The position numbers and the translations under genes are program-made. The notes under the pieces were generated by a model that saw only the letters and a list, made by a program, of their open reading frames with translations, had not been told where the DNA came from and searched no databases. This document shows, in pieces, positions 9,014 to 17,914 of a stretch of DNA of 64,000 bases. Within the stretch, counting starts at the first letter, position 1; the number at the start of each line of letters is the position of its first letter. This DNA is from Streptococcus ruminicola (GTDB taxonomy: Bacteria > Bacillota > Bacilli > Lactobacillales > Streptococcaceae), in the NCBI RefSeq assembly GCF_011387195.1, contig NZ_CP046919.1:1364001-1428000 (forward strand), given 5' to 3'.

Positions 9014-11812
9014 ATGAAATTAAAAGAAACGCTTAATCTTGGAAAAACTGCTTTTCCAATGCGTGCTGGACTCCCAAACAAAGAGCCTAAATGGCAAAAA
9101 GAATGGGAAGAAGCAGACATCTATGCTAAACGTCAACAATTAAACGAAGGCAAACCTTCATTCAACCTCCACGATGGACCTCCATATGCCAATGGTAATA
9201 TCCACGTTGGTCACGCCATGAACAAAATTTCTAAAGACATTATTGTGCGTTCAAAATCAATGTCTGGTTTCCGTGCTCCTTATGTTCCTGGTTGGGATAC
9301 ACATGGACTTCCAATTGAACAAGTATTGGCTAAAAAAGGTGTAAAACGTAAAGAAATTCCTTTGACTGAATACCTTGAAATGTGTCGTGAATACGCTCTT
9401 AGCCAAGTAGACAAACAACGTGAAGACTTCAAACGTCTTGGTGTGTCTGCAGATTGGGAAAATCCTTATGTAACACTTATCCCTGCATACGAAGCTGCAC
9501 AAATCCGTGTCTTTGGTGCAATGGCAGATAAAGGTTATATCTACCGTGGTGCTAAACCAGTTTACTGGTCATGGTCATCAGAATCAGCTCTTGCCGAAGC
9601 TGAAATTGAATATCACGATATTGACTCAACATCTCTTTACTATGCTAATAAAGTTAAAGATGGTAAAGGTGTGCTTGATACTGATACTTACATCGTTGTT
9701 TGGACAACAACTCCATTTACAGTAACTGCTTCACGTGGTTTGACTGTTGGTCCTGATATGGATTATGTGGTTGTTAAACCTGCTAACGATGATCGTAAAT
9801 TTGTTGTTGCGGAAGCTCTTCTTGATGGCCTTGCTGAAAAATTCGGTTGGGAATCATTTGAAGTTCTTGCAAAACACAAAGGTACTGAACTTGAATACAT
9901 CGTTACTGAACACCCATGGGATACAGAAGTAGACGAACTTGTTATCTTGGGTGACCACGTTACACTTGATTCTGGTACTGGTGTTGTCCACACTGCCCCA
10001 GGTTTTGGTGAAGATGACTACAATGTAGGTATCAAATACAATCTTGAAGTTGCTGTTACAGTTGACGAACGCGGTATCATGATGGAAAATGCTGGTCCTG
10101 AATTCCAAGGTCAATTCTATGATAAAGTTGTTCCAACTGTAAAAGAAAAACTTGGTGATCTTTTGCTTGCTAGCGAAGTTATCACTCACTCATACCCATT
10201 TGACTGGCGTACTAAAAAACCAATCATCTGGCGTGCTGTTCCACAATGGTTCGCCTCTGTTTCTAAATTCCGTCAAGACATCCTTGATGAAATTGATCGT
10301 ACAACATTCTATCCAGAATGGGGTCGCACTCGTCTTTACAACATGATTCGTGACCGTGGTGACTGGGTAATCTCACGTCAACGTGCTTGGGGTGTTCCAC
10401 TTCCAATCTTCTATGCTGAAGATGGTACAGCAATCATGACTAAAGAAGTGACTGACCACGTGGCTGACTTGTTCGAAGAATTCGGTTCAATCGTATGGTG
10501 GGAACGTGATGCCAAAGACCTTCTTCCTGAAGGATTCACTCACCCAGGTTCACCAAATGGTGAATTCACTAAAGAAACTGATATCATGGACGTATGGTTC
10601 GATTCAGGTTCTTCATGGAATGGTGTGATGAACGCTCGTGAAGGTTTGGAATATCCAGCTGATCTTTACCTTGAAGGTTCTGACCAATACCGTGGTTGGT
10701 TCAACTCATCATTGATTACTTCAGTTGCCGTTAACGGACATGCACCTTACAAAGCTGTGCTTTCACAAGGTTTTGTTCTTGATGGTAAAGGTGAAAAAAT
10801 GTCTAAATCTAAAGGTAACATCATTTCACCAAACGACGTTGCAAAACAATACGGTGCTGAAATCCTTCGTTTGTGGGTTGCTTCAGTAGATACTGACGCT
10901 GACGTACGTGTTTCTATGGAAATCCTTGGTCAAGTTTCAGAAACTTACCGTAAAATCCGTAACACACTTCGTTTCTTGATTGCTAATACAACTGATTTCA
11001 ATCCAAATAAAGATGCTGTAGCTTACGAAGACTTGCGTTCAGTTGATAAATACATGACTGTTAAATTCAACCAATTGGTAGCAACAATCCGTAAAGCTTA
11101 TGAAGACTATGACTTCATGACAATTTACAAAGCTGTTGTTAACTTCATCACAGTTGATTTGTCAGCATTCTACCTTGATTTTGCCAAAGACGTTGTTTAC
11201 ATCGAAGCAGCAGACAATATTGCTCGCCGTCAAATGCAAACAGTCTTCTACGATATCTTGGTTAAAATCACTAAATTATTGACTCCAATTCTTCCACACA
11301 CAGCTGAAGAAATTTGGTCATACCTTGAATTCGAACCAGAAGAATTCGTTCAATTATCAGAATTACCAGATGCTGAAGTCTTCGAAGGTCAAGAAAACAT
11401 TCTTGAAGAATGGGATGCCTTCATGACACTTCGTAACCAAGCTCAAAAAGCTTTGGAAGAAGCTCGTAACGCTAAAGTTATTGGTAAATCATTAGAAGCT
11501 CACTTGACAATTTACGCTGGTGAAGAAGTGAAAACTCTTCTTGCAGCCCTTGATAGCGACATTGCTCAATTGTTGATCGTATCACAATTGACTGTTACTG
11601 ACGAAGCTGCTCCAGCAGATGCAGTTGCCTTTGATGGTGTTGCCTTTACAGTAGCACATGCTGAAGGTGAAGTTTGTGATCGTTGCCGTCGCGTAGACCC
11701 AACAGCTAAAGAACGTTCATACGGTGTTACAATTTGTGACCACTGTGCTGAAATCGTTGAAGCTAACTTCCCAGAAGCAGTTGCAGAAGGCTTTGAAGTT
11801 AAAGCAAAATAA
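9014..11812 (+). CDS. ileS: Isoleucyl-tRNA synthetase (IleS)
   Basis: Class I aminoacyl-tRNA synthetase, 932 aa, the bacterial length. The HIGH-type motif [12 protein letters not shown] is at about residues 57-68 and KMSKSKGN at about 595-602. The CP1 editing domain contains WTTTPFT and the [12 protein letters not shown] motif. The C-terminus carries the zinc-binding pairs CDRC (about 888) and CDHC (about 910). Ribosome site ATAAGGAGTAGTC. Codon bias is strong. Expression is controlled by the upstream T-box. It stands alone between the T-box and a terminator. Confidence 0.98.
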   Translation: MKLKETLNLGKTAFPMRAGLPNKEPKWQKEWEEADIYAKRQQLNEGKPSFNLHDGPPYANGNIHVGHAMNKISKDIIVRSKSMSGFRAPYVPGWDTHGLPIEQVLAKKGVKRKEIPLTEYLEMCREYALSQVDKQREDFKRLGVSADWENPYVTLIPAYEAAQIRVFGAMADKGYIYRGAKPVYWSWSSESALAEAEIEYHDIDSTSLYYANKVKDGKGVLDTDTYIVVWTTTPFTVTASRGLTVGPDMDYVVVKPANDDRKFVVAEALLDGLAEKFGWESFEVLAKHKGTELEYIVTEHPWDTEVDELVILGDHVTLDSGTGVVHTAPGFGEDDYNVGIKYNLEVAVTVDERGIMMENAGPEFQGQFYDKVVPTVKEKLGDLLLASEVITHSYPFDWRTKKPIIWRAVPQWFASVSKFRQDILDEIDRTTFYPEWGRTRLYNMIRDRGDWVISRQRAWGVPLPIFYAEDGTAIMTKEVTDHVADLFEEFGSIVWWERDAKDLLPEGFTHPGSPNGEFTKETDIMDVWFDSGSSWNGVMNAREGLEYPADLYLEGSDQYRGWFNSSLITSVAVNGHAPYKAVLSQGFVLDGKGEKMSKSKGNIISPNDVAKQYGAEILRLWVASVDTDADVRVSMEILGQVSETYRKIRNTLRFLIANTTDFNPNKDAVAYEDLRSVDKYMTVKFNQLVATIRKAYEDYDFMTIYKAVVNFITVDLSAFYLDFAKDVVYIEAADNIARRQMQTVFYDILVKITKLLTPILPHTAEEIWSYLEFEPEEFVQLSELPDAEVFEGQENILEEWDAFMTLRNQAQKALEEARNAKVIGKSLEAHLTIYAGEEVKTLLAALDSDIAQLLIVSQLTVTDEAAPADAVAFDGVAFTVAHAEGEVCDRCRRVDPTAKERSYGVTICDHCAEIVEANFPEAVAEGFEVKAK

Positions 11813-11833
11813 TGCGATAACCTATAATAACTA

Positions 11834-11863
11834 AAAACGAACTCATTTGAGTTCGTTTTTTTT
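11834..11863 (+). terminator. Rho-independent terminator after ileS
   Basis: AAAACGAACTC, loop ATTT, GAGTTCGTTTT, then further T. Confidence 0.9.
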
Positions 11864-11873
11864 GTATGTAAAC

Positions 11874-11902
11874 TAAAAAAATCAGGTTTTAAAAACCTGA
11901 TT
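11874..11902 (-). terminator. Rho-independent terminator of the DUF1827 gene
   Basis: AATCAGGTTTT/AAAACCTGATT hairpin whose minus-strand 3' side runs into TTTTTTAG. It overlaps the last bases of the DUF1827 gene. Confidence 0.8.
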
Positions 11903-12203
11903 AGTGAACTGTTGGGAAGGAAATTTCAATTAGATTTGCTGTATGCAAGGTTTTCAACTGATCTAATTGAACGGTAGATTTGTCAATTTTGCGTTTGAGG
12001 AAAAATTCCCGAATGGCTTCGATTTCACTTTCTTTGATAGCACGATACTTGTTTGAAATCAACAGTTCGTAATGACTTGGTGCTTTAGTGAAAACAACAT
12101 CGGTATTTCCTGCAGAGTAAGTCTCAACGAGTTTAGCGTCCGTGTTTCGAAGCTGGTTACGAACTAGCTCGGAATGACTACTTGTTGTGTTGATTAACCT
12201 CAT
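11901..12203 (-). CDS. DUF1827 family protein
   Basis: A 100-aa soluble protein that I recognise as the DUF1827 family found in streptococci, lactococci and enterococci; its function is unknown. It has no signal peptide or membrane segment. The middle reads FTKAPSHYELLISNKYRAIKESEIEAIREFFLKRKID, mixed alpha/beta in appearance. It has a strong ribosome site (AGGAGGAAATTT) and its own extended -10 promoter about 30 bases upstream. It is monocistronic, between converging ileS and the NUDIX gene. Confidence 0.85.
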   Translation of the reverse strand: MRLINTTSSHSELVRNQLRNTDAKLVETYSAGNTDVVFTKAPSHYELLISNKYRAIKESEIEAIREFFLKRKIDKSTVQLDQLKTLHTANLIEISFPTVH

Positions 12204-12232
12204 AAATTTCCTCCTATGAACTTTCTACCATT

Positions 12233-12241
12233 ATTATAACA
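12233..12241 (-). promoter_or_regulatory. Extended -10 promoter of the DUF1827 gene
   Basis: Minus-strand TGtTATAAT, 30 bases before the start codon; no clear -35. Confidence 0.65.
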
Positions 12242-12274
12242 CTATTTTAGGTGAAAAACTTAGATTATGAGATT

Positions 12275-12721
12275 TTAATGATGATTTTTTTTCCAAGCAT
12301 CAACACCCCATTTATGGCTGCCACGTTTTAATTTTACAATAGCTTCATCGACTGGGAACCAAGCAAGGTGATTAAAATCTTCAAGTGGTGCCCCAATTTT
12401 TTCATAATGTGTGACTTCATAGAGGTAAGCTGGGTTATAAAAATAAGTATCACGATGACGTGAGTAGAAGTACTCGTCAGCTTGTCCGTAATAATAACCA
12501 ATTTCAGCTGAAAATCCGAGTTCTTCAATAAGTTCGCGTTTTAAAGCTGAAAAATGATCTTCGCCCGCTTCGATTTCTCCGCCTGGAAGGAACCAAGAGC
12601 CGTTAGGGGCTTGAACTAAAATAATTTGGTCTTTAGTCGCATTTGGAATGATGGCATACACTCCGTAGCGAGCTTTGTAATCAACGTTATCAAGTTTTTC
12701 ACCAAAAGTTGGGTTTGACAT
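12275..12721 (-). CDS. NUDIX hydrolase
   Basis: 148 aa with a complete NUDIX box: GGEIEAGE, seven residues, then RELIEELGF (about residues 47-70), fitting GX5EX7REUXEEXGU. The family hydrolyses nucleoside diphosphates linked to other groups; the substrate cannot be told from sequence. An aromatic stretch (YYYGQADEYFYSRHRDTYFYNPAYLYEV) follows, resembling the MutT/DGTP-like proteins of streptococci. The ribosome site is AGGAGAATATT. There is no partner in an operon: DUF1827 downstream has its own promoter. Confidence 0.9.
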   Translation of the reverse strand: MSNPTFGEKLDNVDYKARYGVYAIIPNATKDQIILVQAPNGSWFLPGGEIEAGEDHFSALKRELIEELGFSAEIGYYYGQADEYFYSRHRDTYFYNPAYLYEVTHYEKIGAPLEDFNHLAWFPVDEAIVKLKRGSHKWGVDAWKKNHH

Positions 12722-12873
12722 AATATTCTCCTATAAAACAAGTGTCCGAATGAGTGGAGATGGAATGATTAATCTCTAAAGTAGATTTGTAAGAGTGGCT
12801 ATTGTTGTTATTATACTAAAAAAAGTTGTCTTTTGCTAGAAAATTGTCGGAATATTTTGATTTCTGGATTGTT

Positions 12874-12907
12874 AAAAAAGCCTAGAAAGCTAAAAACTTC
12901 CTAGACT
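12874..12907 (-). terminator. Rho-independent terminator after clpE
   Basis: Minus-strand GTCTAGGAAG / CTTTCTAGGC hairpin (with G-U pairs) followed by TTTTTT. Confidence 0.8.
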
Positions 12908-12916
12908 TTGCTTTTA

Positions 12917-15202
12917 TTATTCTGCTGAAACAGTTTCTTCTTTTTCAACTTTTTTAGCTGATTTGATGATGATTTTACCATTGCTTGTCATCACAGCTTT
13001 TAAATCTTTTTCAGTTGGGTGTTCAAGGTAGAAGTCTGTAATAGCATCTTCAATGTGATCTTGGATAGTTCGACGAAGTGGACGAGCGCCCATCTTAGGA
13101 TCATATCCAAGGTCAACTAGTTTTTCTTTAACTTTGTCTGTTACTTCAAGGTGAATATCGTTAGTTGCCAAACGGTTGTTAACATCGTCAAGCATGAGGT
13201 TAACGATATGAAGGAGATTATCTTTGCTTAGTGCTTTGAATTCGATAATGCCGTCAAAACGGTTCATGAATTCAGGGCTGAAGAAGTCTCCAAGTTGACC
13301 AAGAACAGAATTTGTACGTCCTTCACGAGCAGCACCGAAACCAACAGAAGCTTCAGATTTGCCAGTACCAGCGTTAGATGTCATGATGATAATTGTATCT
13401 TTAAAGCTTACAGTGCGTCCTTGACCGTCAGTTAAACGCCCATCGTCAAGAACTTGCAAGAACATGTGCATGACATCAGGGTGTGCTTTTTCAACTTCAT
13501 CAAGCAAGATGAGTGAGTATGGATTTCGACGAACTTTTTCAGTCAACTGACCAGCTTCTTCGTAACCAACATATCCTGGAGGGGCTCCGACGAGTTTAGC
13601 GACGGCGTGTTTTTCCATGTATTCAGACATGTCAAAGCGAATCATGCTATCAGCTGAACCGAAGAGTTCAATAGCGAGTTGTTTTGAAAGTTCAGTTTTA
13701 CCAACACCAGTAGGACCGACAAAGAGGAATGAACCAATTGGACGGTTTGGTGTACCAAGACCAACACGGTTACGACGGATAGCTTTGGCAATCTTATCAA
13801 CGGCTTCATCTTGACCAATAACGTGTTCTTTCAAGTCATCAGCAAGGTGAATTAATTGTGATTGTTCTTTTTCTTTTAAGTCACCAACAGGGATGTTTGT
13901 TTTTTCTTCAACGATTGCTTCGATAGTTTTCTCAGTAATCACTGGAATATCATCTTCGTTGATGGTTTGTTTTTGCATTTCCTTGTATTTAGCGATTTGA
14001 TCACGGAAATATGCTGCGCGTTCATAATCTTCTTCACGAGTAGCTTGAGTTTTTAGGTTTTCTGCTTGAACTAAACGTTTGTCAATTTCTTTTGGATCAA
14101 CAAAGTTGAGTGTCAAGTTCATCTTAGAACCCGCTTCATCGAGAAGGTCAATAGCTTTATCTGGAAGGAAACGGTCTTGAATGTAGCGATTTGAAAGGGT
14201 AGCAGCAGCTTCGATAGCATCATCACTGTATTTGACATGGTGATAATCTTCGTATTTCTTTTGAATACCACGAAGAATAGTGATAGTTTCTTCGACGCTT
14301 GGTTCGTCAACTTTTACAGGTTGCATACGACGTTCAAGCGCAGCATCTTTTTCGATGATACGGTATTCATTGAGAGTAGTTGCACCAACCAATTGTAGCT
14401 CGCCACGAGCAAGAGCGGGTTTCAAGATGTTACCAGCATCCATGTTACCGTCACCAGCATTACCAGCGCCGACAATTTCGTGGATTTCATCGATGAAGAG
14501 GATAACATCTTTACGTTCACGGATTTCTTCCATGAGTTTTTGCATACGTTCTTCAAATTGACCACGAATACCAGTTCCTTGAACAAGGCTTACCACGTCT
14601 AGGCGGATAACTTGTTTATTTTGGAGTTTTTGTGGAACGTTACCGTCTACAATTTTTTGGGCTAATCCTTCAACAACGGCAGTTTTACCAACACCAGGTT
14701 CTCCGATAAGAACAGGATTGTTTTTTGTACGGCGGTTAAGAATTTCGATAACACGAACAATTTCAGCATCACGTCCGATGACAGGGTCGATATCACCACG
14801 ACGTGCGATATCAGTAACATTGATACCAAATTCTTCTAGCAAGCCCTTAGGTTCTTGCTGTGCTGGTCCGTTTGGGCGGAAATTGTTGTTGCCATTGCCA
14901 CCGCGTCCGTTATTATTGCCTCCACCAGATTGAGTTGGAGGAGTATTTTGGAATCCTTGGCTTCCAAATGCTGGGAAGCCGCTGAGATTACTAAAGAAAT
15001 CGTCGAAAGGATTCGATGATTGGTTTGTTTGGTTAGAAGATGATTGAGGATTACCTCCTAATCCTCCTAAAATAGCGTTATTTGGGTCAGTTTTCATAAT
15101 TTGATAGCAATTTTGACACAAATCAATTTGCTTTTGCTGACCATTGACATTTGTATACAGGTGAATAGTAGATTCATTTAAATGACAATTTTGACAGAGC
15201 AT
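12917..15202 (-). CDS. clpE: ATP-dependent chaperone ClpE (Clp ATPase)
   Basis: HSP100 unfoldase that partners ClpP. 761 aa. The N-terminal zinc finger has C3-x2-C6 and C29-x2-C32, which defines ClpE. A Gly/Asn/Gln-rich linker (about 50-118) leads to AAA+ domain 1 (Walker A GEPGVGKT, 167-174; Walker [11 protein letters not shown]), a UVR-like coiled segment ([20 protein letters not shown]) and AAA+ domain 2 ([20 protein letters not shown]). I chose the ATG at 15202 because AAAGGAGGG lies 8 bases before it; an in-frame start 48 bases upstream has none. The promoter carries a CtsR box and, further up, a perfect CIRCE-like repeat. Confidence 0.97.
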   Translation of the reverse strand: MLCQNCHLNESTIHLYTNVNGQQKQIDLCQNCYQIMKTDPNNAILGGLGGNPQSSSNQTNQSSNPFDDFFSNLSGFPAFGSQGFQNTPPTQSGGGNNNGRGGNGNNNFRPNGPAQQEPKGLLEEFGINVTDIARRGDIDPVIGRDAEIVRVIEILNRRTKNNPVLIGEPGVGKTAVVEGLAQKIVDGNVPQKLQNKQVIRLDVVSLVQGTGIRGQFEERMQKLMEEIRERKDVILFIDEIHEIVGAGNAGDGNMDAGNILKPALARGELQLVGATTLNEYRIIEKDAALERRMQPVKVDEPSVEETITILRGIQKKYEDYHHVKYSDDAIEAAATLSNRYIQDRFLPDKAIDLLDEAGSKMNLTLNFVDPKEIDKRLVQAENLKTQATREEDYERAAYFRDQIAKYKEMQKQTINEDDIPVITEKTIEAIVEEKTNIPVGDLKEKEQSQLIHLADDLKEHVIGQDEAVDKIAKAIRRNRVGLGTPNRPIGSFLFVGPTGVGKTELSKQLAIELFGSADSMIRFDMSEYMEKHAVAKLVGAPPGYVGYEEAGQLTEKVRRNPYSLILLDEVEKAHPDVMHMFLQVLDDGRLTDGQGRTVSFKDTIIIMTSNAGTGKSEASVGFGAAREGRTNSVLGQLGDFFSPEFMNRFDGIIEFKALSKDNLLHIVNLMLDDVNNRLATNDIHLEVTDKVKEKLVDLGYDPKMGARPLRRTIQDHIEDAITDFYLEHPTEKDLKAVMTSNGKIIIKSAKKVEKEETVSAE

Positions 15203-15244
15203 ATAAAATACCCTCCTTTCGTAATGTCTGACTAAAACAATAAA

Positions 15245-15261
15245 GGTCAAAGATAGTCAGA
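15245..15261 (+). promoter_or_regulatory. CtsR operator of clpE
   Basis: GGTCAAA-GAT-AGTCAGA matches the CtsR heptad repeat RGTCAAA-NAN-RGTCAAA with one mismatch in the second half-site. It lies just downstream of the predicted clpE transcription start, well placed for repression. Confidence 0.85.
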
Positions 15262-15273
15262 TTTCATACTTAC

Positions 15274-15301
15274 ATTATAGCACTAGCCACTAGGAAATCA
15301 A
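15274..15301 (-). promoter_or_regulatory. clpE promoter
   Basis: Minus strand: -35 TTGATT (15301-15296), 16-base spacer, -10 TATAAT (15279-15274) with an upstream TGc. Predicted start near 15267, a 5' leader of about 65 bases. Confidence 0.8.
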
Positions 15302-15318
15302 GTAAAAAGCATTAAAAA

Positions 15319-15345
15319 TTAGCACTCTTATAAAAAGAGTGCTAA
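15319..15345. promoter_or_regulatory. Perfect CIRCE-type inverted repeat (HrcA site) doubling as terminator
   Basis: TTAGCACTC, nine bases, GAGTGCTAA: an exact match to the CIRCE consensus bound by HrcA. The hairpin is flanked by A and T runs, so it can also act as a rho-independent terminator for the DUF3278 gene, whose stop codon (15342-15344) lies inside it. It ends 17 bases upstream of the clpE -35 box. Confidence 0.75.
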
Positions 15346-15875
15346 TTTTTTTCAGGGTCAATTTGACTAGCAGCCATAGACCCCATAATAGCTCCAAAGA
15401 TAAAACCAGAAAAAATGAGGATGCTTAAGAAGAGAGGATTGAACAAAATTTCAAAAGGATTTTCACCTTCTTGCCATTTGATAAACATGTTAAAAACAAG
15501 CATAAAAATGGCAAAAACAACTCCACTAAGCCAGCCTTTTTTCTTAGCTTTTTGACGCTCTTTCTCAAGCTTATCTCTAGGGATTTCAAGAGGTCCCTGT
15601 AAGTCTCTATTGGTCAGCATTGTCATCATAACCATTGGCATGACAAAAATAATGACAAAAGCGTTGCAGTAGAGAAAAATTTCAGCAGATACTTTCCAGA
15701 CAGTGCTCAAGAGAAAGGTAAGAGCTGTTGAAATAAATTCAAAAAGGAAGAGCAAGATAAATAATTTATTTCCAATACGGTTAACTTCTTGTTCACGGTA
15801 TTCGTCCAATGCTCCATTAATACCATAAAATCGTTTGATGAATCGTGGCCATAGCGGCCCTTTACTTTTTTTCAT
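15342..15875 (-). CDS. DUF3278 family membrane protein
   Basis: 177 aa from the ATG at 15875, which has a good AGGAG six bases before it; an in-frame ATG 51 bases upstream lacks one and would overlap the regulator gene. There are four predicted membrane segments (about residues 38-58, 66-88, 120-137 and 146-168), the last two separated from the first two by a basic loop (RDKLEKERQKAKKKG). It resembles the DUF3278 proteins that streptococci and lactobacilli carry next to a small XRE regulator. Function unknown. The XRE gene ends 29 bases upstream, so the pair forms an operon. Confidence 0.75.
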   Translation of the reverse strand: MKKSKGPLWPRFIKRFYGINGALDEYREQEVNRIGNKLFILLFLFEFISTALTFLLSTVWKVSAEIFLYCNAFVIIFVMPMVMMTMLTNRDLQGPLEIPRDKLEKERQKAKKKGWLSGVVFAIFMLVFNMFIKWQEGENPFEILFNPLFLSILIFSGFIFGAIMGSMAASQIDPEKN

Positions 15876-15904
15876 GACTAAATCTCCTAAATCCCAATTC
15901 CTTT

Positions 15905-16102
15905 TTAAAGATGGCGAGTCTCCCAAAATAGTGTATTTAGATCAGTTCCTAATGCCTCGGCTAACTTGATGCAAAGGTCAAGTGAAGGATTGTACTTGTT
16001 ATTTTCAATTAAATTAACGGTTTGCCTTGCGATTCCTATTTGCTTAGCAAGGGCTAGCTGAGAAATACCTAAATTAGTTCGAAATTCTTTAACTCGGTTC
16101 AT
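15905..16102 (-). CDS. XRE-family small HTH regulator
   Basis: 65 aa, almost entirely one Cro/CI helix-turn-helix: FRTNLGISQLALAKQIGIARQTVNLIENNKYNPSLDLCIKLAEALG, where QLALAKQIGIARQTVNLIE is the HTH. This is the short YozG/PlcR-N-like class found beside membrane proteins. Ribosome site AGGATGG. Its promoter carries a perfect inverted repeat across the -35 box, so it probably represses itself and the DUF3278 gene. Confidence 0.9.
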   Translation of the reverse strand: MNRVKEFRTNLGISQLALAKQIGIARQTVNLIENNKYNPSLDLCIKLAEALGTDLNTLFWETRHL

Positions 16103-16129
16103 TATTCCATCCTAATCTTTCTTGTACCA

Positions 16130-16173
16130 AGTATAGTACAATATATGTGACATGTCAATTATAAATGACATGT
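16130..16173 (-). promoter_or_regulatory. Promoter and operator of the XRE-DUF3278 operon
   Basis: Minus strand: -35 TTGACA (16158-16153), exactly 17 bases, -10 TATACT (16135-16130). A perfect inverted repeat ACATGTCA-N8-TGACATGT (16150-16173) covers the -35, a natural operator for the XRE dimer. Confidence 0.8.
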
Positions 16174-16186
16174 TTTTCTGAATTAA

Positions 16187-16238
16187 AATTTATTTTTATT
16201 CAAAATAGACTTGACAAGATGTATAATTATGCTAAAAT
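16187..16238 (+). promoter_or_regulatory. Promoter of the ornithine carbamoyltransferase gene with ARG-box-like sequence
   Basis: -35 TTGACA (16211-16216), 16 bases, -10 TAAAAT (16233-16238) preceded by TGc. Bases 16187-16204 match 13 of 18 positions of the inverted Gram-positive ARG box, directly upstream of the -35. The region is very AT-rich, so the ARG box is tentative. Confidence 0.55.
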
Positions 16239-16276
16239 TAGGTATATTATTCAAGAAGAAAAGGATGGATTGGCCT

Positions 16277-17257
16277 ATGGTTTTTAATAATTCGTTTTTG
16301 AAAGAGATTGATTTTACTAAGGAAGAGCTAACTAATCTCATTGATTTGGGATTGAAATTTAAAGAGTTGAAAAAGAAGAAAATTGCTCATAAATATTTAG
16401 AAGGCTTAAATATTGCTCTTATTTTCGAGAAGACAAGTACCAGAACACGTTCTGCTTTTACAGTAGCTGGACAAGATTTAGGGATGAATGTGACTTATCT
16501 TGGAAGTAGTGAAATTCAACTTGGCAAAAAAGAATCCGTAATTGATACGGCAAAAGTTCTAGGTTCAATGTTTGACGGGATTGAATATCGTGGCTTCAAG
16601 CAATCTGATGTTGAAGCTTTAGCGGAATTCTCTGGTGTGCCTGTCTGGAATGGTTTGACAGATACTTGGCATCCAACGCAAATGATTGCTGACTTTATGA
16701 CATTAAAAGAAGTTTTCGGAAAACTAGAAGGTTTGACAATCGCTTATGTTGGCGATGGTCGTAACAACATGGCAAATTCTTTGCTAGTTACCTCAGCCAT
16801 TCTTGGCGTGAATGTAAAAATCATTGCGCCATCCAGCTTGCAGCCAGAAAAAGAAATCATCGAGATTGCACAAGCACACAATAATGGAGCTGAGTTGACT
16901 ATTACTGATGACCTTGATGCTGTTTGTGGCGTTGATATGCTTTACACAGACGTTTGGGTGTCAATGGGCGAAAAAGTTGATTTTAAAGAACGTATCGACC
17001 TTTTGTTACCTTATCAAATTAATGCTGATTTGGTTGAAAAGACAGGAAATCCAGATGTGATTGTCATGCATTGCTTGCCTGCTTTCCATGATTTAAACAC
17101 AGAAATCGGTCAAGATATCTACGATAAATATGGTTTAGCAGAACTTGAAATTACAGATGAAGTCTTCCAAAAATACAGCTCAGTCATTTTCCAAGAAGCT
17201 GAGAACCGTATGCATTCCATCAAAGCGATTATGTATAATTCTCTAAAAGAGATTTAA
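16277..17257 (+). CDS. argF: Ornithine carbamoyltransferase
   Basis: Makes citrulline from ornithine and carbamoyl phosphate, or the reverse in the arginine deiminase pathway. The carbamoyl-phosphate motif STRTR (about residues 53-57), HPTQ (about 132) and HCLPAFHD (about 268-275, ornithine site) are all present. 326 aa from the ATG at 16277, which follows AAGGATGG; in-frame starts further up lie in the promoter or crowd the ribosome site. The gene stands alone, without arcA/arcC or other arg genes, so anabolic ArgF and catabolic ArcB cannot be separated by context. HCLPAFHD argues against putrescine carbamoyltransferase. Confidence 0.85.
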   Translation: MVFNNSFLKEIDFTKEELTNLIDLGLKFKELKKKKIAHKYLEGLNIALIFEKTSTRTRSAFTVAGQDLGMNVTYLGSSEIQLGKKESVIDTAKVLGSMFDGIEYRGFKQSDVEALAEFSGVPVWNGLTDTWHPTQMIADFMTLKEVFGKLEGLTIAYVGDGRNNMANSLLVTSAILGVNVKIIAPSSLQPEKEIIEIAQAHNNGAELTITDDLDAVCGVDMLYTDVWVSMGEKVDFKERIDLLLPYQINADLVEKTGNPDVIVMHCLPAFHDLNTEIGQDIYDKYGLAELEITDEVFQKYSSVIFQEAENRMHSIKAIMYNSLKEI

Positions 17258-17311
17258 AACGTTCTTTTTTGACGAGAATTTATGATAAATGTGAGAAAAT
17301 ACACTCTCTTG

Positions 17312-17341
17312 TTGTTTGTTTAGTAGAAATTATGTTAAAAT
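17312..17341 (+). promoter_or_regulatory. Promoter of the YkuJ-like gene
   Basis: TTGTTT, 18 bases, TAAAAT preceded by TGt (extended -10). Confidence 0.55.
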
Positions 17342-17373
17342 AGTATGGACAATAAACGAAGAGGAGAATAGTC

Positions 17374-17604
17374 ATGGAATCACATTTGGTGAGAATTATC
17401 AATCGTCTTGAATTAATGACGACTGATGGTAGCAATCTTAAACGTAATTTTGAACGTGATGGTGTCGTTGTGGCAGAAGTGTCTTTCAGCAATGACCCTG
17501 AAAATGGTCCAGTTTTCACTTTGCGTGATGTTGAAGCACGTGAGTCTTACTCATTTGACAGCATTGATTTGATCGCAATGGAAATTTACGATCTTCTTTA
17601 CTAA
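17374..17604 (+). CDS. DUF1797 (YkuJ-like) protein
   Basis: 76 aa, small and acidic, of the YkuJ/DUF1797 family. Family features are the N-terminal helix (LVRIINRLELM), the basic centre (LKRNFERDGVVVAEVSF) and the C-terminal YSFDSIDLIAMEIYDLLY. No function is known; the family folds as a small alpha/beta domain. Ribosome site GAAGAGGAGAATAGTC. The reading frame continues past its TAA for another 35 sense codons with a hydrophobic sequence (see the next entry). Confidence 0.85.
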   Translation: MESHLVRIINRLELMTTDGSNLKRNFERDGVVVAEVSFSNDPENGPVFTLRDVEARESYSFDSIDLIAMEIYDLLY

Positions 17605-17712
17605 GATAAAGAAAAAATTCAGACACAGTATAAGGGCAAAGGATTTTTAGTCCTTTCCATCCTATTTTTAAGTGTGGTTTCTGTGCTTTCTTATATTGCT
17701 ATTTTGAATTGA
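17605..17712 (+). other. In-frame hydrophobic coding remnant after the YkuJ-like stop
   Basis: After the stop of the YkuJ-like gene the same frame stays open for 35 codons and would encode a basic stretch (QYKGKG) followed by a clear membrane helix (FLVLSILFLSVVSV...), ending at TGA 17710-17712. It contains no ATG and no ribosome site. It may be a decayed small membrane-protein gene or chance; it is not called as a gene. Confidence 0.35.
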
Positions 17713-17714
17713 TA

Positions 17715-17746
17715 AAAGCCTAGGATTTTCTAGGCTTTTTTGTTTT
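17715..17746 (+). terminator. Rho-independent terminator after the YkuJ-like gene
   Basis: AAAGCCTAGGA-TTT-TCTAGGCTTTTTT hairpin and T-run. The remaining bases up to the permease gene hold only its promoter. Confidence 0.9.
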
Positions 17747-17876
17747 TTATAAATGCCTGATTATTAGGTAAAAATTCTTTTTAATCGTTTTGAATAGAAG
17801 TGTCTAAAATCCCTATATATCAGGCTTTTTAAGCCAAACCATCCGTTAGTGTTGATTGGTATTTTTATTCAACATA

Positions 17877-17885
17877 TGTTATAAT
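17877..17885 (+). promoter_or_regulatory. Extended -10 promoter of the amino-acid ABC genes
   Basis: TGtTATAAT; the nearest -35-like TTGATT (17852) is too far (22 bases). Confidence 0.6.
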
Positions 17886-17914
17886 TAATTGATTATTGCT
17901 TATAGGAGACACAA

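Noticed and set aside
15905..15926. Longer start of the DUF3278 gene overlapping the regulator
   Set aside because: The ATG at 15875 has AGGAG at good spacing; the upstream ATG at 15926 has none.
15342..16102. XRE regulator plus membrane protein as a toxin-antitoxin module
   Set aside because: No known toxin fold, the membrane protein is four-segmented and larger than type I/II toxins, and the regulator lacks a neutralising domain.
16277..17257. Reading the carbamoyltransferase as putrescine carbamoyltransferase or as part of an arc operon
   Set aside because: HCLPAFHD and SMGE fit ornithine carbamoyltransferase, and no arcA, arcC or agmatine genes are nearby.
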